A DNA stretch of 34,428 bases from Treponema sp. (lineage in GTDB: Bacteria > Spirochaetota > Spirochaetia > Treponematales > Breznakiellaceae). How positions within the stretch are numbered: position 1 is the first letter of the stretch; every line of letters begins with the position of its first letter. Below are positions 7,141 through 15,181 of this stretch, one piece after another. Location: NCBI GenBank assembly GCA_031279555.1, contig JAITIK010000185.1, positions 1 through 34,428 of the forward strand, read 5' to 3'. The notes under the pieces are model-generated. The model saw only the letters and a program-made list of their open reading frames with translations, was not told the DNA's origin and ran no database searches. Made by a program: the position numbers and the translations under genes.

Positions 7141-8505
7141 ATGGATTATCCGCGATTGATTCATTTTACACCCCGTCCTGATTCAAAGGGGCGGATAAAA
7201 CGGACGCTCGATGCATGGTACGCCTCCCGTCTGGCGGTTATTGTTGAAAGCGTCATTATCGGGTTGGCCGCCGGTTTCGTGATCGCCGGCTTCCGCTTCG
7301 CGTTGCGTCAAGCTGACAGCTTCCGTCCGCGGCTGTATGACGCGCTCAAAACGTTCCCCGCCTATTGGACGGTTTTGTGGGCGTTTGCCCTTGCGGCGCT
7401 CGGCGCGGCGCTTGGACTGGCGGCGCGCCGGTTTCCCATGATAAAGGGCAGCGGCATCCCACAGATCAAAGGCAGCCTGACGGGGCGGATGGCGCTTGCG
7501 TGGGCGCCGGAGTTGCCGCTGAAACTCATCACCGGCATTGCGGGACTCGGCGCGGGGCTGTCGCTTGGACGGGAAGGCCCCTCAATTCAGATCGCCGCGT
7601 ATGTGGGCATTGGAATTCTCACCCTTTTCAGACGCCCCCGCGCGGAGCGTAAAGTCCTTGTCAGCGCAGCCGCCGCGGCAGGTCTTTCCGCGGCGTTCAA
7701 CGCGCCCCTCGCGGGCGTCCTTTTCGCGCTTGAGGAGATGCGATTGCGTTTTTCGCCGCTTTCTCTGGCGTGCGCGATGGGATCTTCCATATCAGCGGCG
7801 GCGGCGGCCAGTTTCTTTTTTGGACAGGCGCCGGTTTTCGATTTCCGCTATGTCGCCCCGTTGCCCTTGCGCCATATCCCGTGGATAATCCTGTTGGGCA
7901 TACTCTGCGCGTTGCTGGGGGATGTTTTCAAACGCTCGCTGTATCTTTCTCAAGACTTTTATCAGAAACTCCGTATCCATCAAATTATCCGCCCTATTTT
8001 GCCATTGCTGCTCTCCATTCCGCTCGGTCTTTACCTGTATGACAGTACCGGCGGCGGGCATACTGTAATCGAATCGCTTTCCATAGAAAACCGCACCCTA
8101 CAAACGTTGATGACGCTCTTTGTGGGAAAGCTGCTTTTTACGGCGGTTAGTTACGGTTCCGGCGCGTCGGGAGGCATTTTTCTGCCGCTTCTTACCTGCG
8201 GCGCGCTTCTAGGCGACCTATCGGGCGATTTGCTCTACAAGTCCGGTTTTATTGCAGACGGGCAAAACTTGAATTACATGATTCTTGGCATGGCGGCTTT
8301 TTTCTCGGCTGTGGTAAAAGCTCCGGTAACTGGCGTGGCGCTCATTTTGGAGATGAGCGGCAACTTCAACCACTTGGGCAGTCTTGTACTCGCAAGCCTC
8401 GCGGCGTTTGTCACCTCGGAACTCATCGCTTCGCCTCCGGTGTATGCCGCGCTTTTGGAGCGGATGCTGGCGGGGCTGAGAAAAAGCGGGAATGCCGCCG
8501 GATGA
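7141..8505 (+). CDS. CLC-family H+/Cl- exchange transporter
   Basis: Inner-membrane protein of 454 residues in the CLC family, whose bacterial members exchange two chloride ions for one proton and serve pH or acid tolerance. The selectivity motifs are visible: GSGIPQIKG near the N-terminus, GREGP with the gating glutamate at about residue 145, GGIFLPLL, and a tyrosine in PPVYAALL (about 435) at the position of the chloride-coordinating Tyr445 of the E. coli protein. LFALEEM (about 195-200) keeps both glutamates, the second (about 199) corresponding to the internal proton glutamate E203. An antiporter is therefore more likely than a channel. There is no C-terminal CBS domain, as usual for bacterial transporters. 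Start ATG lies three bases after the upstream stop. Confidence 0.93.
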   Translation: MDYPRLIHFTPRPDSKGRIKRTLDAWYASRLAVIVESVIIGLAAGFVIAGFRFALRQADSFRPRLYDALKTFPAYWTVLWAFALAALGAALGLAARRFPMIKGSGIPQIKGSLTGRMALAWAPELPLKLITGIAGLGAGLSLGREGPSIQIAAYVGIGILTLFRRPRAERKVLVSAAAAAGLSAAFNAPLAGVLFALEEMRLRFSPLSLACAMGSSISAAAAASFFFGQAPVFDFRYVAPLPLRHIPWIILLGILCALLGDVFKRSLYLSQDFYQKLRIHQIIRPILPLLLSIPLGLYLYDSTGGGHTVIESLSIENRTLQTLMTLFVGKLLFTAVSYGSGASGGIFLPLLTCGALLGDLSGDLLYKSGFIADGQNLNYMILGMAAFFSAVVKAPVTGVALILEMSGNFNHLGSLVLASLAAFVTSELIASPPVYAALLERMLAGLRKSGNAAG

Positions 8506-8784
8506 GCGGCATCCGCTTTCAAACATGGTAAAAACACGTCTAGCATGAGCCAAGCTATGATCCATCCCGCAACGCAAACTCCGCGCGTTAGTCTCACCCT
8601 GCGCGTCATCCACACGCGCGCGTGGCAGCCTCGCGCAAGAGCGGCGGAGTGTCAAACCTTCGCCGCAAATGAAAACTGTCCGCGGATTGCGCTGATTTAA
8701 CGGATTAAGAATATTTCCACATACATGAAACATCTGCAATCTGCGGACGTTAGCAAGGAACTAGTTATAACGCTCCATTCGAGA
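8506..8784. other. Intergenic stretch without a recognisable gene
   Basis: Between the CLC gene and the structured leader of the second ABC gene I see no supported gene, tRNA or terminator. Short open frames on the minus strand lack ribosome binding sites and family motifs. Confidence 0.4.
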
Positions 8785-8970
8785 TATACTAGAGGCGTTA
8801 AGGGAGCGCGTTGGCAACGCGGGTTCCGGCGCCCCGTTCGGCGGCGGCGGCCGTCAGGGTGTATATGACAATCGCGCTTATACACCTTCACGGCTCCGTC
8901 TTCGGGGAACGGGCGCCGGCGGACGCGCGCGGCATCGTTCAAAAGCAGATCGCGCCGGTGAACATGATAG
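8785..8970 (+). promoter_or_regulatory. Highly structured leader ahead of the second ABC exporter gene
   Basis: TATACT (8785-8790) could be a -10 box, though the -35 region is poor. Downstream are a perfect hairpin CGCGTT/AACGCG (8807-8821) and then a long two-storey stem. Its outer arms are 8826-8839 (CCGGCGCCCCGTTC) and 8907-8919 (GAACGGGCGCCGG), perfect apart from one extra C. Its inner arms are 8850-8864 and 8880-8894, 15 positions with one mismatch and one wobble, around a 15-base loop. The ABC start codon is at 9011. It does not carry the motifs I know for RNase P RNA, tmRNA or SRP RNA. It may be a cis-acting regulatory RNA of the exporter or a separate small RNA. Confidence 0.4.
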
Positions 8971-9010
8971 GACAGTAAAAAGGCGCGTTTCCAAGAGGAA
9001 GTATGAAGAA

Positions 9011-10822
9011 ATGAAAAAAGCCGGCAAACAGACCGAAACGCAGGATCGGCGCAACCGCTATGATGTCGATGAATACCTAGATGAAAAAATATCATTGGCG
9101 AATTTCAAGGGTTGCATCAAATATTTAGTCAGGGTCAGGTGGCGTATGCTTCTCGCCTTGTCGTTGAGCGTCTCAAGCAGTCTCATCGGGCTTATGGGGC
9201 CGCTGTTCATACAGCATGCCCTTGACGTTTCCATACCCAACAAGGATGTTCGGGAGCTTTTCATTATGGCTCTCTTTGTAACGGGTACGATAGTCGTCAG
9301 CATCGTTTTTGGGACTATGAGAAATCTGCTCGTAGCGAAGGCGGGGCAGACCATCATCCACGACATACGCTACGATCTCTACGCGCATTTACAGAAACTG
9401 CCCTTTTCCTATTATGACAGCCGTCCGCACGGGAAAATTTTCGTCCGCGTTGTGCCGTATGTGAATAGCGTGTCAGACGCGCTTTCAAACGGCATCCTGA
9501 ACTTTGTCGTGGAATTGCTCAACATCGTTTTCATCATTTTCTTTATGTTCAAGGTGAGTCCGCAACTTGCAAGCGTAACCATTACAGGGCTTCCCATACT
9601 CGCCTTCTTCATGCTGCTCACCAAGACAAGGCAGCGCAGGGCGTGGCAACGGGTGTCCAACAAAAACTCCAATATCAACGCTTATGTACAGGAATCCATT
9701 GACGGCGTAAAGGTGACGCAGGCTTTCGGACGGCAGGAGCGCAACAGCGGCATTCTCGCGCGGCTTGCGAAAGAACGCAATATCGAGTGGATGCGGGCGA
9801 TCTACATCAGCAACTCGGTATGGTTCACTTCGGAAACGATCAGTCAGCTCGTGTTTTCGCTGGTGTACATTTGCGGCGCGTACTGGATGCGCCCTGTGGC
9901 GAGTTTCGGCATGCTCCTCGTTATGGGCAATTACGCATGGCGTTTCTGGCAGCCCATCATCAATCTTGCGAATATTTATAATACGTTTGTTACGGGCATG
10001 AGCTACCTTGACCGCATCTTTGACGCGCTCGCCGAACCGGTGGTGATCGAAGACGCGCCCGATGCAAAGGAATTGCCCCGAATTCGGGGGCATGTCGCCT
10101 TTGAAAACGTGAGCTTCAGTTACGACAAAGAACATCAGGTGTTGAAAAACGTGTCCTTTACCGCGGAACCGGGCGAAAGCATCGCCCTTGTGGGTCCGAC
10201 GGGCGCGGGCAAGACGACTATTGTGAATCTGCTCTCACGGTTTTACAATGTCGAGCGGGGCAGGATACTCATCGACGGGTTTGACATTATGAAGCTGACT
10301 ATACCGTCCCTACGCGGGCAGATGGGCATCATGCTCCAGGACAGTTTTATTTTCACCGGTACTATCGCCGACAATATCCGCTATGGCAAACTCGACGCCA
10401 CCGATGCGGAAGCGCGGGCCGCGGCGGAGCTTATCGGCGCGAATCTCTTTATTGAGAAACTCCCCCAAGGCTATGAAACCGTTGTTACGGAACGGGGCGG
10501 CGGTATAAGCCACGGCGAAAAACAGCTTCTCGCCTTCGCCCGCGTCTTGATTTCTGACCCGCGGATACTCATCCTTGATGAAGCTACGAGCAGCATTGAC
10601 ACCGGTACGGAACAGCTTGTGCAGGAAGGCATCAAAACGTTGATGAAGGGGCGCGCCTCGTTCATAATAGCGCACCGGCTTTCAACTATCCGGGACTGTT
10701 CGCGCATCATGTTCGTCAATAACGGGGAAATTATCGAAAGCGGACATCATGAGGAACTCATGGCAAAAAAGGGCGCATACTACCAGCTTTGCGTGGCGCA
10801 GTATGGGGACATGGAGTCGTAA
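9011..10822 (+). CDS. ABC exporter half, catalytic-site subunit of a heterodimer
   Basis: Fused six-helix membrane domain (about residues 40-345) and nucleotide-binding domain, 603 residues, of the LmrD/TM288 type. Walker A GPTGAGKT lies at about 395. Walker B ILILDEATS keeps the catalytic glutamate (about 524), and the H-loop IIAHRLS keeps the switch His (about 555). The signature motif is ISHGE (about 499-503) in place of LSGGQ. This is the mirror image of the first ABC gene (3836-5578): the consensus ATP site would be built from Walker A/B and His of this subunit plus LSGGQ of the other. The two probably form one heterodimeric multidrug or lipid exporter. Start ATG 9011 is preceded by AGAGGAAG; a four-codon minigene (ATG 9003, stop TGA overlapping the start) sits just before it. 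Confidence 0.9.
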   Translation: MKKAGKQTETQDRRNRYDVDEYLDEKISLANFKGCIKYLVRVRWRMLLALSLSVSSSLIGLMGPLFIQHALDVSIPNKDVRELFIMALFVTGTIVVSIVFGTMRNLLVAKAGQTIIHDIRYDLYAHLQKLPFSYYDSRPHGKIFVRVVPYVNSVSDALSNGILNFVVELLNIVFIIFFMFKVSPQLASVTITGLPILAFFMLLTKTRQRRAWQRVSNKNSNINAYVQESIDGVKVTQAFGRQERNSGILARLAKERNIEWMRAIYISNSVWFTSETISQLVFSLVYICGAYWMRPVASFGMLLVMGNYAWRFWQPIINLANIYNTFVTGMSYLDRIFDALAEPVVIEDAPDAKELPRIRGHVAFENVSFSYDKEHQVLKNVSFTAEPGESIALVGPTGAGKTTIVNLLSRFYNVERGRILIDGFDIMKLTIPSLRGQMGIMLQDSFIFTGTIADNIRYGKLDATDAEARAAAELIGANLFIEKLPQGYETVVTERGGGISHGEKQLLAFARVLISDPRILILDEATSSIDTGTEQLVQEGIKTLMKGRASFIIAHRLSTIRDCSRIMFVNNGEIIESGHHEELMAKKGAYYQLCVAQYGDMES

Positions 10823-10849
10823 CCAGCCGCTCCTTAGAGACGGCGCGGA

Positions 10850-10919
10850 ATAGCCCGCAGGCGCACTAAGACGCGATTCTTTTTTCGCAATCAAACGCGC
10901 CTGTTTCTGCTTGGGCTAT
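10850..10919. terminator. Nested inverted repeats between convergent genes
   Basis: ATAGCCC (10850-10856) pairs with GGGCTAT (10913-10919), and inside it CAGGCGC (10858-10864) pairs with GCGCCTG (10897-10903). The element separates the second ABC gene from tsaB, which converge here, and could end transcription from both sides. Confidence 0.45.
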
Positions 10920-10927
10920 GCCGGCGC

Positions 10928-11620
10928 CTACTTGCCGGCCTCTATTTCGGCGTCGCTTTTCCTGATGTATTCGGGAGCGGACAGGGGATTTTTTTCAATA
11001 TAGCGAGGCGCAAGGGCGAGCAACTCCTTCGCATAACCGTGGCGGCGATCTTTTAGACAACACCCATCAAGACGCAGCCTTTCCGCCGGCAGATAGCGCG
11101 CCAACTCCTCATAGAGCGGCGCCGCGTCAACGCCGGTCAGTAGTATCGGGCTTTCAAGCGCGGCGGAGGAATCCGCTTCGGCAATACATGCCGCAATACG
11201 CTCAACGCCCGCATCCATATCGTCCGAGAGCCGGACGCCCTTTTCAAAAAGCGCCGTAAAATACGCGCGTTTCCTCGCGTCAATGGCCGGCGCTACATAG
11301 CCATTCCACTCTCTGCGAGAGTACGCCATGCAGTCCAGCGTGCCAACCGCCGCCATCGCAACGCCGAAAGGCAGGCAAAGCCCTTTCGCAATCGAATATC
11401 CTATCCGCAATCCCGTGAAAGAACCTGGCCCCTTCATACAGGCCGTCATATCCAAGTCTTTGCTTTGCATGCCCGACTTGGAAAGGAGCAGATCAACGGC
11501 ATCCATGATGATTTCAGAATGTCTGTTGCCGGCGTCCGCTTCAAAATACCATGCGTGTTCCCCATCGGAAAGCGCTATTGACAAAACCGGCGTCGCCGTA
11601 TCAAGGGCAAGTATCTTCAT
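10928..11620 (-). CDS. tsaB: TsaB, tRNA t6A37 threonylcarbamoyladenosine biosynthesis
   Basis: Inactive ASKHA-fold paralogue that, with TsaD and TsaE, transfers the threonylcarbamoyl group to A37 of tRNAs reading ANN codons. The 230-residue protein begins MKILALDTATPVLSIAL and has the family hallmark KGPGSFTGLRIG near residue 65-75, at normal family length. Its ATG overlaps the tsaE stop (ATGA, 11620-11617), so it is translationally coupled to tsaE. Partners tsaC/tsaD are not in this window. Confidence 0.95.
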   Translation of the reverse strand: MKILALDTATPVLSIALSDGEHAWYFEADAGNRHSEIIMDAVDLLLSKSGMQSKDLDMTACMKGPGSFTGLRIGYSIAKGLCLPFGVAMAAVGTLDCMAYSRREWNGYVAPAIDARKRAYFTALFEKGVRLSDDMDAGVERIAACIAEADSSAALESPILLTGVDAAPLYEELARYLPAERLRLDGCCLKDRRHGYAKELLALAPRYIEKNPLSAPEYIRKSDAEIEAGK

Positions 11621-12090
11621 AGTTTGGCGGTATCCGCGCGGCGGCGTCCGCTAATTCTCCGCCCGCCGTTTTCCAACGTCTCTATGTCAATGAAAACAGC
11701 GTCTTTCGGAATGGACGCGGGGATTCGCTCGCTCCACTCGATAACGGCGACGCCATCGCCATAGAGGAATTCCTCCGCGCCTAACGCGGCGAAATCGTCA
11801 TCGTCATTGAGGCGGTAGGCGTCTATATGATAAAGAACCGCCTTGCTCCCATCCGCCCATGTTCCCTCGTATTCGCTTATAATGGTGTAGGTGGGGCTTG
11901 TCACCGTCTCGGAGACGCCGAGTCCCGCGGCGACGCCTTTTGTGAAACAGGTCTTCCCCGCGCCTAAACCGCCGCGCAAAGCCACAACGCTTCCCACGTC
12001 CAGCAACAGGGACAGAGAACGCCCGCACTCTTGAGTTTCTTCTTCCGAAGATGAGACAATGTCAAAGGGGAGGGAGATTTCCATTGGCAT
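11617..12090 (-). CDS. tsaE: TsaE, ATPase of t6A tRNA modification
   Basis: Small P-loop ATPase that drives turnover of the TsaBD complex in t6A synthesis. Walker A is GGLGAGKT; downstream are the conserved TSPTYTI and YHIDAYRL motifs and VIEWSER near the C-terminus, all typical of the family. There is no Shine-Dalgarno sequence; the 5' end overlaps the 3' end of the upstream small gene, so translation is probably coupled. Possible starts in frame are TTG 12102, ATG 12090 and ATG 12084 (MEISLPFDIV); the exact one cannot be decided from sequence. The next gene, tsaB, overlaps by four bases. Confidence 0.93.
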   Translation of the reverse strand: MPMEISLPFDIVSSSEEETQECGRSLSLLLDVGSVVALRGGLGAGKTCFTKGVAAGLGVSETVTSPTYTIISEYEGTWADGSKAVLYHIDAYRLNDDDDFAALGAEEFLYGDGVAVIEWSERIPASIPKDAVFIDIETLENGGRRISGRRRADTAKL

Positions 12091-12328
12091 CAAGTTTGTC
12101 AATATGTTTCTTCAATTCCTTGATAATGGGTATCAGCGGGTAATCAACAGGCTCCGCGATGGTAATCAAAATTTCTTTTTGACCGGTCGGTTTTATTTCG
12201 ATAGAAAAATCAATTTTCCGTTCAACGGACTTATTGATTAACTCCATGATAGCAATACCTGAATAATACATTCGGTAATAAATCGGGACATCTTTTCTAA
12301 CAATATTTTTTATTTCAAGTATTTGCAT
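12062..12328 (-). CDS. Small conserved-looking protein upstream of tsaE
   Basis: An 88-residue protein with a strong ribosome binding site (AAGGAG seven bases before the ATG at 12328). It starts MQILEIKNIVRKDVPIYYR, with alternating hydrophobic residues and an amphipathic segment near the C-terminus (PLIPIIKELKKHIDKL). It has no signal peptide or membrane segment and is probably a cytoplasmic alpha/beta protein. I do not recognise a family. Its 3' end overlaps the tsaE start region, so it leads a three-gene operon with tsaE and tsaB. From memory, pathogenic treponemes also have small unknown genes between their fliD region and the tsaE/tsaB pair, which would make this a conserved spirochaetal gene. 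Confidence 0.75.
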   Translation of the reverse strand: MQILEIKNIVRKDVPIYYRMYYSGIAIMELINKSVERKIDFSIEIKPTGQKEILITIAEPVDYPLIPIIKELKKHIDKLDANGNLPPL

Positions 12329-12759
12329 ATATTACTCCTTGCCGATCATAAGAAACTGTCATTTGCTCGCGCCATGAGAATCGCGCCGATCTCTGCGACG
12401 GTTTAAAGTCCGCGTCACATAACGCGCTATATGACAGGCGCCAGACTTCCGGCATACATACGTTCCTCTTGAACGCGATGGCGTCTTCTCTGAAAACACG
12501 CCGTTTCCCACACAAACGAGTGTATGGCGGCCATTTTACAGTTTATTCGAATTTTAAAATCAAAAACCACCGCGTTTAAGACATTACCGGATTTCTGGAG
12601 CATCTTTAATTTATATGCGCTCTATGCCGCATCTCTTCTTTCTTGATCTTTATCATCTGTCAAAGATATGACATATAATAATAGCATTATCATCGGAATA
12701 TAACAAGGGTATCTTTAATGTATTGGAATGCGTCCGTCGCGCCGCGCGTTCCGCAACGC
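12329..12759. other. Intergenic stretch between divergent tsaE-operon and alpha-galactosidase
   Basis: Apart from the ribosome binding site of the 88-residue gene, I see no gene. A TATAAT-like box occurs around 12673-12680 near a short inverted repeat (TGTCA..TGACA), without a matching -35 box. A 66-codon minus-strand frame (12515-12315) lacks a ribosome binding site and overlaps the start of the real gene. Confidence 0.4.
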
Positions 12760-12788
12760 TTGACTTGTACCGCAAACCGCTCTATACT
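12760..12788 (+). promoter_or_regulatory. Sigma-70 promoter of the alpha-galactosidase gene
   Basis: TTGACT (12760-12765), 17-base spacer, TATACT (12783-12788). This is among the best promoters in the window. Transcription would start around 12795, inside the palindrome that follows. Confidence 0.75.
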
Positions 12789-12820
12789 TGCAGCGTATCA
12801 ACGCGCGTTGACACGCTGCA
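12789..12820. promoter_or_regulatory. 32-bp palindrome at the transcription start, probable operator
   Basis: Outer arms TGCAGCGT and ACGCTGCA enclose a perfect 14-bp palindrome TCAACGCGCGTTGA; a single A/C pair is the only break in the whole 32-bp dyad. It begins one base after the -10 box, so a bound dimer would block initiation. The central AACG..CGTT is reminiscent of LacI/GalR-type sugar-repressor sites, but no regulator gene lies nearby. Confidence 0.6.
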
Positions 12821-12876
12821 GTCGCGTCCGGCGACGGCGCATCCCGCCTTTTTAGAGGTTTTTAGAGGAGTATGTT

Positions 12877-15096
12877 ATGCCGATTAGTTTTGATCAAGAA
12901 AACAAAGAATTTCATCTGTACAACAGTTCTTTGAGCTATATTATCAAAGTTCTGTGTACCGGCTCTGTTGGGCAAGCGTACTGTGGCGCGCCGCTTGCGC
13001 CGTACCGCTTCCATCCTTTCTTGGCGGCGGCAGCTTCAGGCGACGCTTTTCAGCCTGATAAATCCACCACGCGCTTTGAGTATCCGGCTTTTGGAACAGG
13101 CGATTACCGGACGCCCGCTTTTGTTCTCCAACTCCCGGACGGCTCCACCGTAACGGAGCCGGTGTATCACAGCCACGCGCTGTATGCCGGAAAGCCGGCG
13201 ATTCCAGGATTGCCGGCGCTGTACGCCGAGCGTACCGGCGAAGCCGACACCTTGGAGCTAACGCTCTCCGACGCGCCTTCCGGTCTGCGCATTATCCTGT
13301 ACTACACCATTTTCGCAGACCTGCCGGCAATCGCCCGGCGCAGTCGTTTTGCTAATGAAGGGAACGAGCCGCTGTTTTTGCGTAAAGCTATGAGTCTTAG
13401 CCTTGACCTGCCGGACAGCGACTGGCGCATGATTAGCGTTGCCGGCGCGTGGGCGCGTGAATTTCAGATAATCGAAAGCCCGCTTGTTTTCGGCTTCCAC
13501 GGCGTGAAGAGCTGCAAAGGCAATTCCGGGCATCAGCAAAATCCCTTCCTGCTTCTCAAACGGCCTACTGCCGGCGACTGTTCCGGCGAAGCGCTCGGTT
13601 TTAGCCTGTTATACTCAGGCAATTTTACCGCCGCCGTAGAAGTCGATAGCTGTAGTTCAAGCCGGGTTCAGCTTGGCGTCAATGATGAGACCTTTTCATG
13701 GAAACTGGAAAAAGGCGCCTCTTTTGATACGCCTGAAGCTGTACTGGCGTATTCCAGAAACGGTCTTAACCATCTGTCACAGGTGTTCCATAGCTTGTAC
13801 CAAAGCCGGCTTGTTCGAGGAATGTGGCGTGATAAAGAAAGACCAGTGCTGCTAAACAACTGGGAAGGGACGTACTTCAATTTCACCGAGCGAAAACTCC
13901 TTGATATGGCGGCGGTCGCCAAAGAACTCGGCATAGAATTGTTTGTACTTGATGACGGCTGGTTTGGGCGGCGCGACAGCGACACTTCTTCTTTGGGCGA
14001 TTGGTTTGCCGATACCCGCAAGCTCCCTTCCGGCATTGCCGGCCTTGCGGAAAAAATTACCGCTCTGGGCTTGCAATTCGGCTTGTGGATAGAGCCAGAG
14101 ATGATCAGCAAAAAGAGCCGGCTCTTTGAACAGCATCCTGATTGGGCGGTCGGCGCGCCAGGGCGCTCTCGCACCGAACAGCGCCACCAGTACGTACTGG
14201 ATATGTCAAGGCGGGAAATTGTCGACTATATATTCACGGTTATTGCAAAGGTCATCGCCTCCGCGCCCATCTCCTACATTAAGTGGGACATGAACCGGTC
14301 TATCACCGAACCCTTCAGTCTCGGCCTTGCGCCGGATCGTCAAGGCGAATTCTTTCACCGGTACATGCTTGGAGTCTATAATCTGTACGAACGCTTGACT
14401 AAGGCTTTTCCCCACATACTCTTTGAGTCCTGCGCCAGCGGCGGCGGAAGGTTTGATCCGGGCATGCTTGCCTTTGCGCCGCAAGCGTGGCTCTCGGACA
14501 ACACCGACGCGGTGGAGCGACTTAGGATACAGTCCGGCGCAAGCTTGGTGTATCCGCAAAGTTCGTGGGGTTCCCATGTCTCGGCTGTTCCCAATCACCA
14601 AACCGGACGAAAGATCGCCCTTAGCTTTCGGGCGATGGCCGCCTTCTTCGGCGCCCTCGGCTTCGAACTGGACCCTACGGAGCTTTCCCCGGAAGAAAAA
14701 CAGCAGATCATGACGTACATCGCCTTTTACAAAGCGCATCGGAAGACCTTTCAATACGGACGCTTTTTCCGCCTCGCCTCGCCTGATCCCGCCTTTTACA
14801 CAGCTTGGCAAGTGTCTTCAGAGGAAGAAAGCGTGGCCGGTTTTTACAAATTGCTGGCGCAACCAAACCGCCCGCCTGTCAGACTGCGCCTCGCCGGTCT
14901 CGATCCTGAGCTTTTATACAGCGTTTCACTCTGGGAAGAAGGCGGCTTTGAAGCGAACGATAAAACCTATAATTGCGGCTTGCGTGGCGGCGATGAGCTT
15001 ATGTACGCTGGACTGCTGCTTGACACTACGTATGTTACAAAGCGGGGAGATTTTTTTGGGGAGCTTTTTATTATTAAAAAAACCGGCGCGCAATAG
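12877..15096 (+). CDS. Alpha-galactosidase, GH36
   Basis: Cleaves terminal alpha-1,6-galactose from melibiose, raffinose-type sugars or galactomannan fragments. The 739-residue length and three-part build match GH36: N-terminal beta-sandwich (about 1-320), catalytic barrel (about 320-640), C-terminal beta domain. DDGWFG marks the start of the barrel. The nucleophile is the Asp in YIKWDMNR (about residue 471); the acid/base is the Asp in CASGGGRFD (about 527). No signal peptide is present, so the enzyme is cytoplasmic and acts on imported oligosaccharides. The start ATG has a good ribosome binding site (AGAGGAG). It stands alone behind its own promoter and palindrome, which suggests control by a sugar-responsive repressor encoded elsewhere. 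It is inserted between the tsaE operon and the flagellar block and points opposite to both. Confidence 0.95.
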   Translation: MPISFDQENKEFHLYNSSLSYIIKVLCTGSVGQAYCGAPLAPYRFHPFLAAAASGDAFQPDKSTTRFEYPAFGTGDYRTPAFVLQLPDGSTVTEPVYHSHALYAGKPAIPGLPALYAERTGEADTLELTLSDAPSGLRIILYYTIFADLPAIARRSRFANEGNEPLFLRKAMSLSLDLPDSDWRMISVAGAWAREFQIIESPLVFGFHGVKSCKGNSGHQQNPFLLLKRPTAGDCSGEALGFSLLYSGNFTAAVEVDSCSSSRVQLGVNDETFSWKLEKGASFDTPEAVLAYSRNGLNHLSQVFHSLYQSRLVRGMWRDKERPVLLNNWEGTYFNFTERKLLDMAAVAKELGIELFVLDDGWFGRRDSDTSSLGDWFADTRKLPSGIAGLAEKITALGLQFGLWIEPEMISKKSRLFEQHPDWAVGAPGRSRTEQRHQYVLDMSRREIVDYIFTVIAKVIASAPISYIKWDMNRSITEPFSLGLAPDRQGEFFHRYMLGVYNLYERLTKAFPHILFESCASGGGRFDPGMLAFAPQAWLSDNTDAVERLRIQSGASLVYPQSSWGSHVSAVPNHQTGRKIALSFRAMAAFFGALGFELDPTELSPEEKQQIMTYIAFYKAHRKTFQYGRFFRLASPDPAFYTAWQVSSEEESVAGFYKLLAQPNRPPVRLRLAGLDPELLYSVSLWEEGGFEANDKTYNCGLRGGDELMYAGLLLDTTYVTKRGDFFGELFIIKKTGAQ

Positions 15097-15181
15097 CCGC
15101 GTTAGTTGCGCTGAATCGTAGACCATGAGGTATAATCATGCGCCCAAGCGCCCGCATAAGCGCCGCCCACTTCTCATATTT

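Noticed and set aside
8785-8970. RNase P RNA, tmRNA or SRP RNA
   Set aside because: None of the conserved motifs of these RNAs is visible; only generic hairpins are present.
12315-12515. 66-codon minus-strand frame upstream of the small tsaE-operon gene
   Set aside because: GTG start without a ribosome binding site, composition unlike a protein, overlaps the well-supported start of the 88-residue gene.
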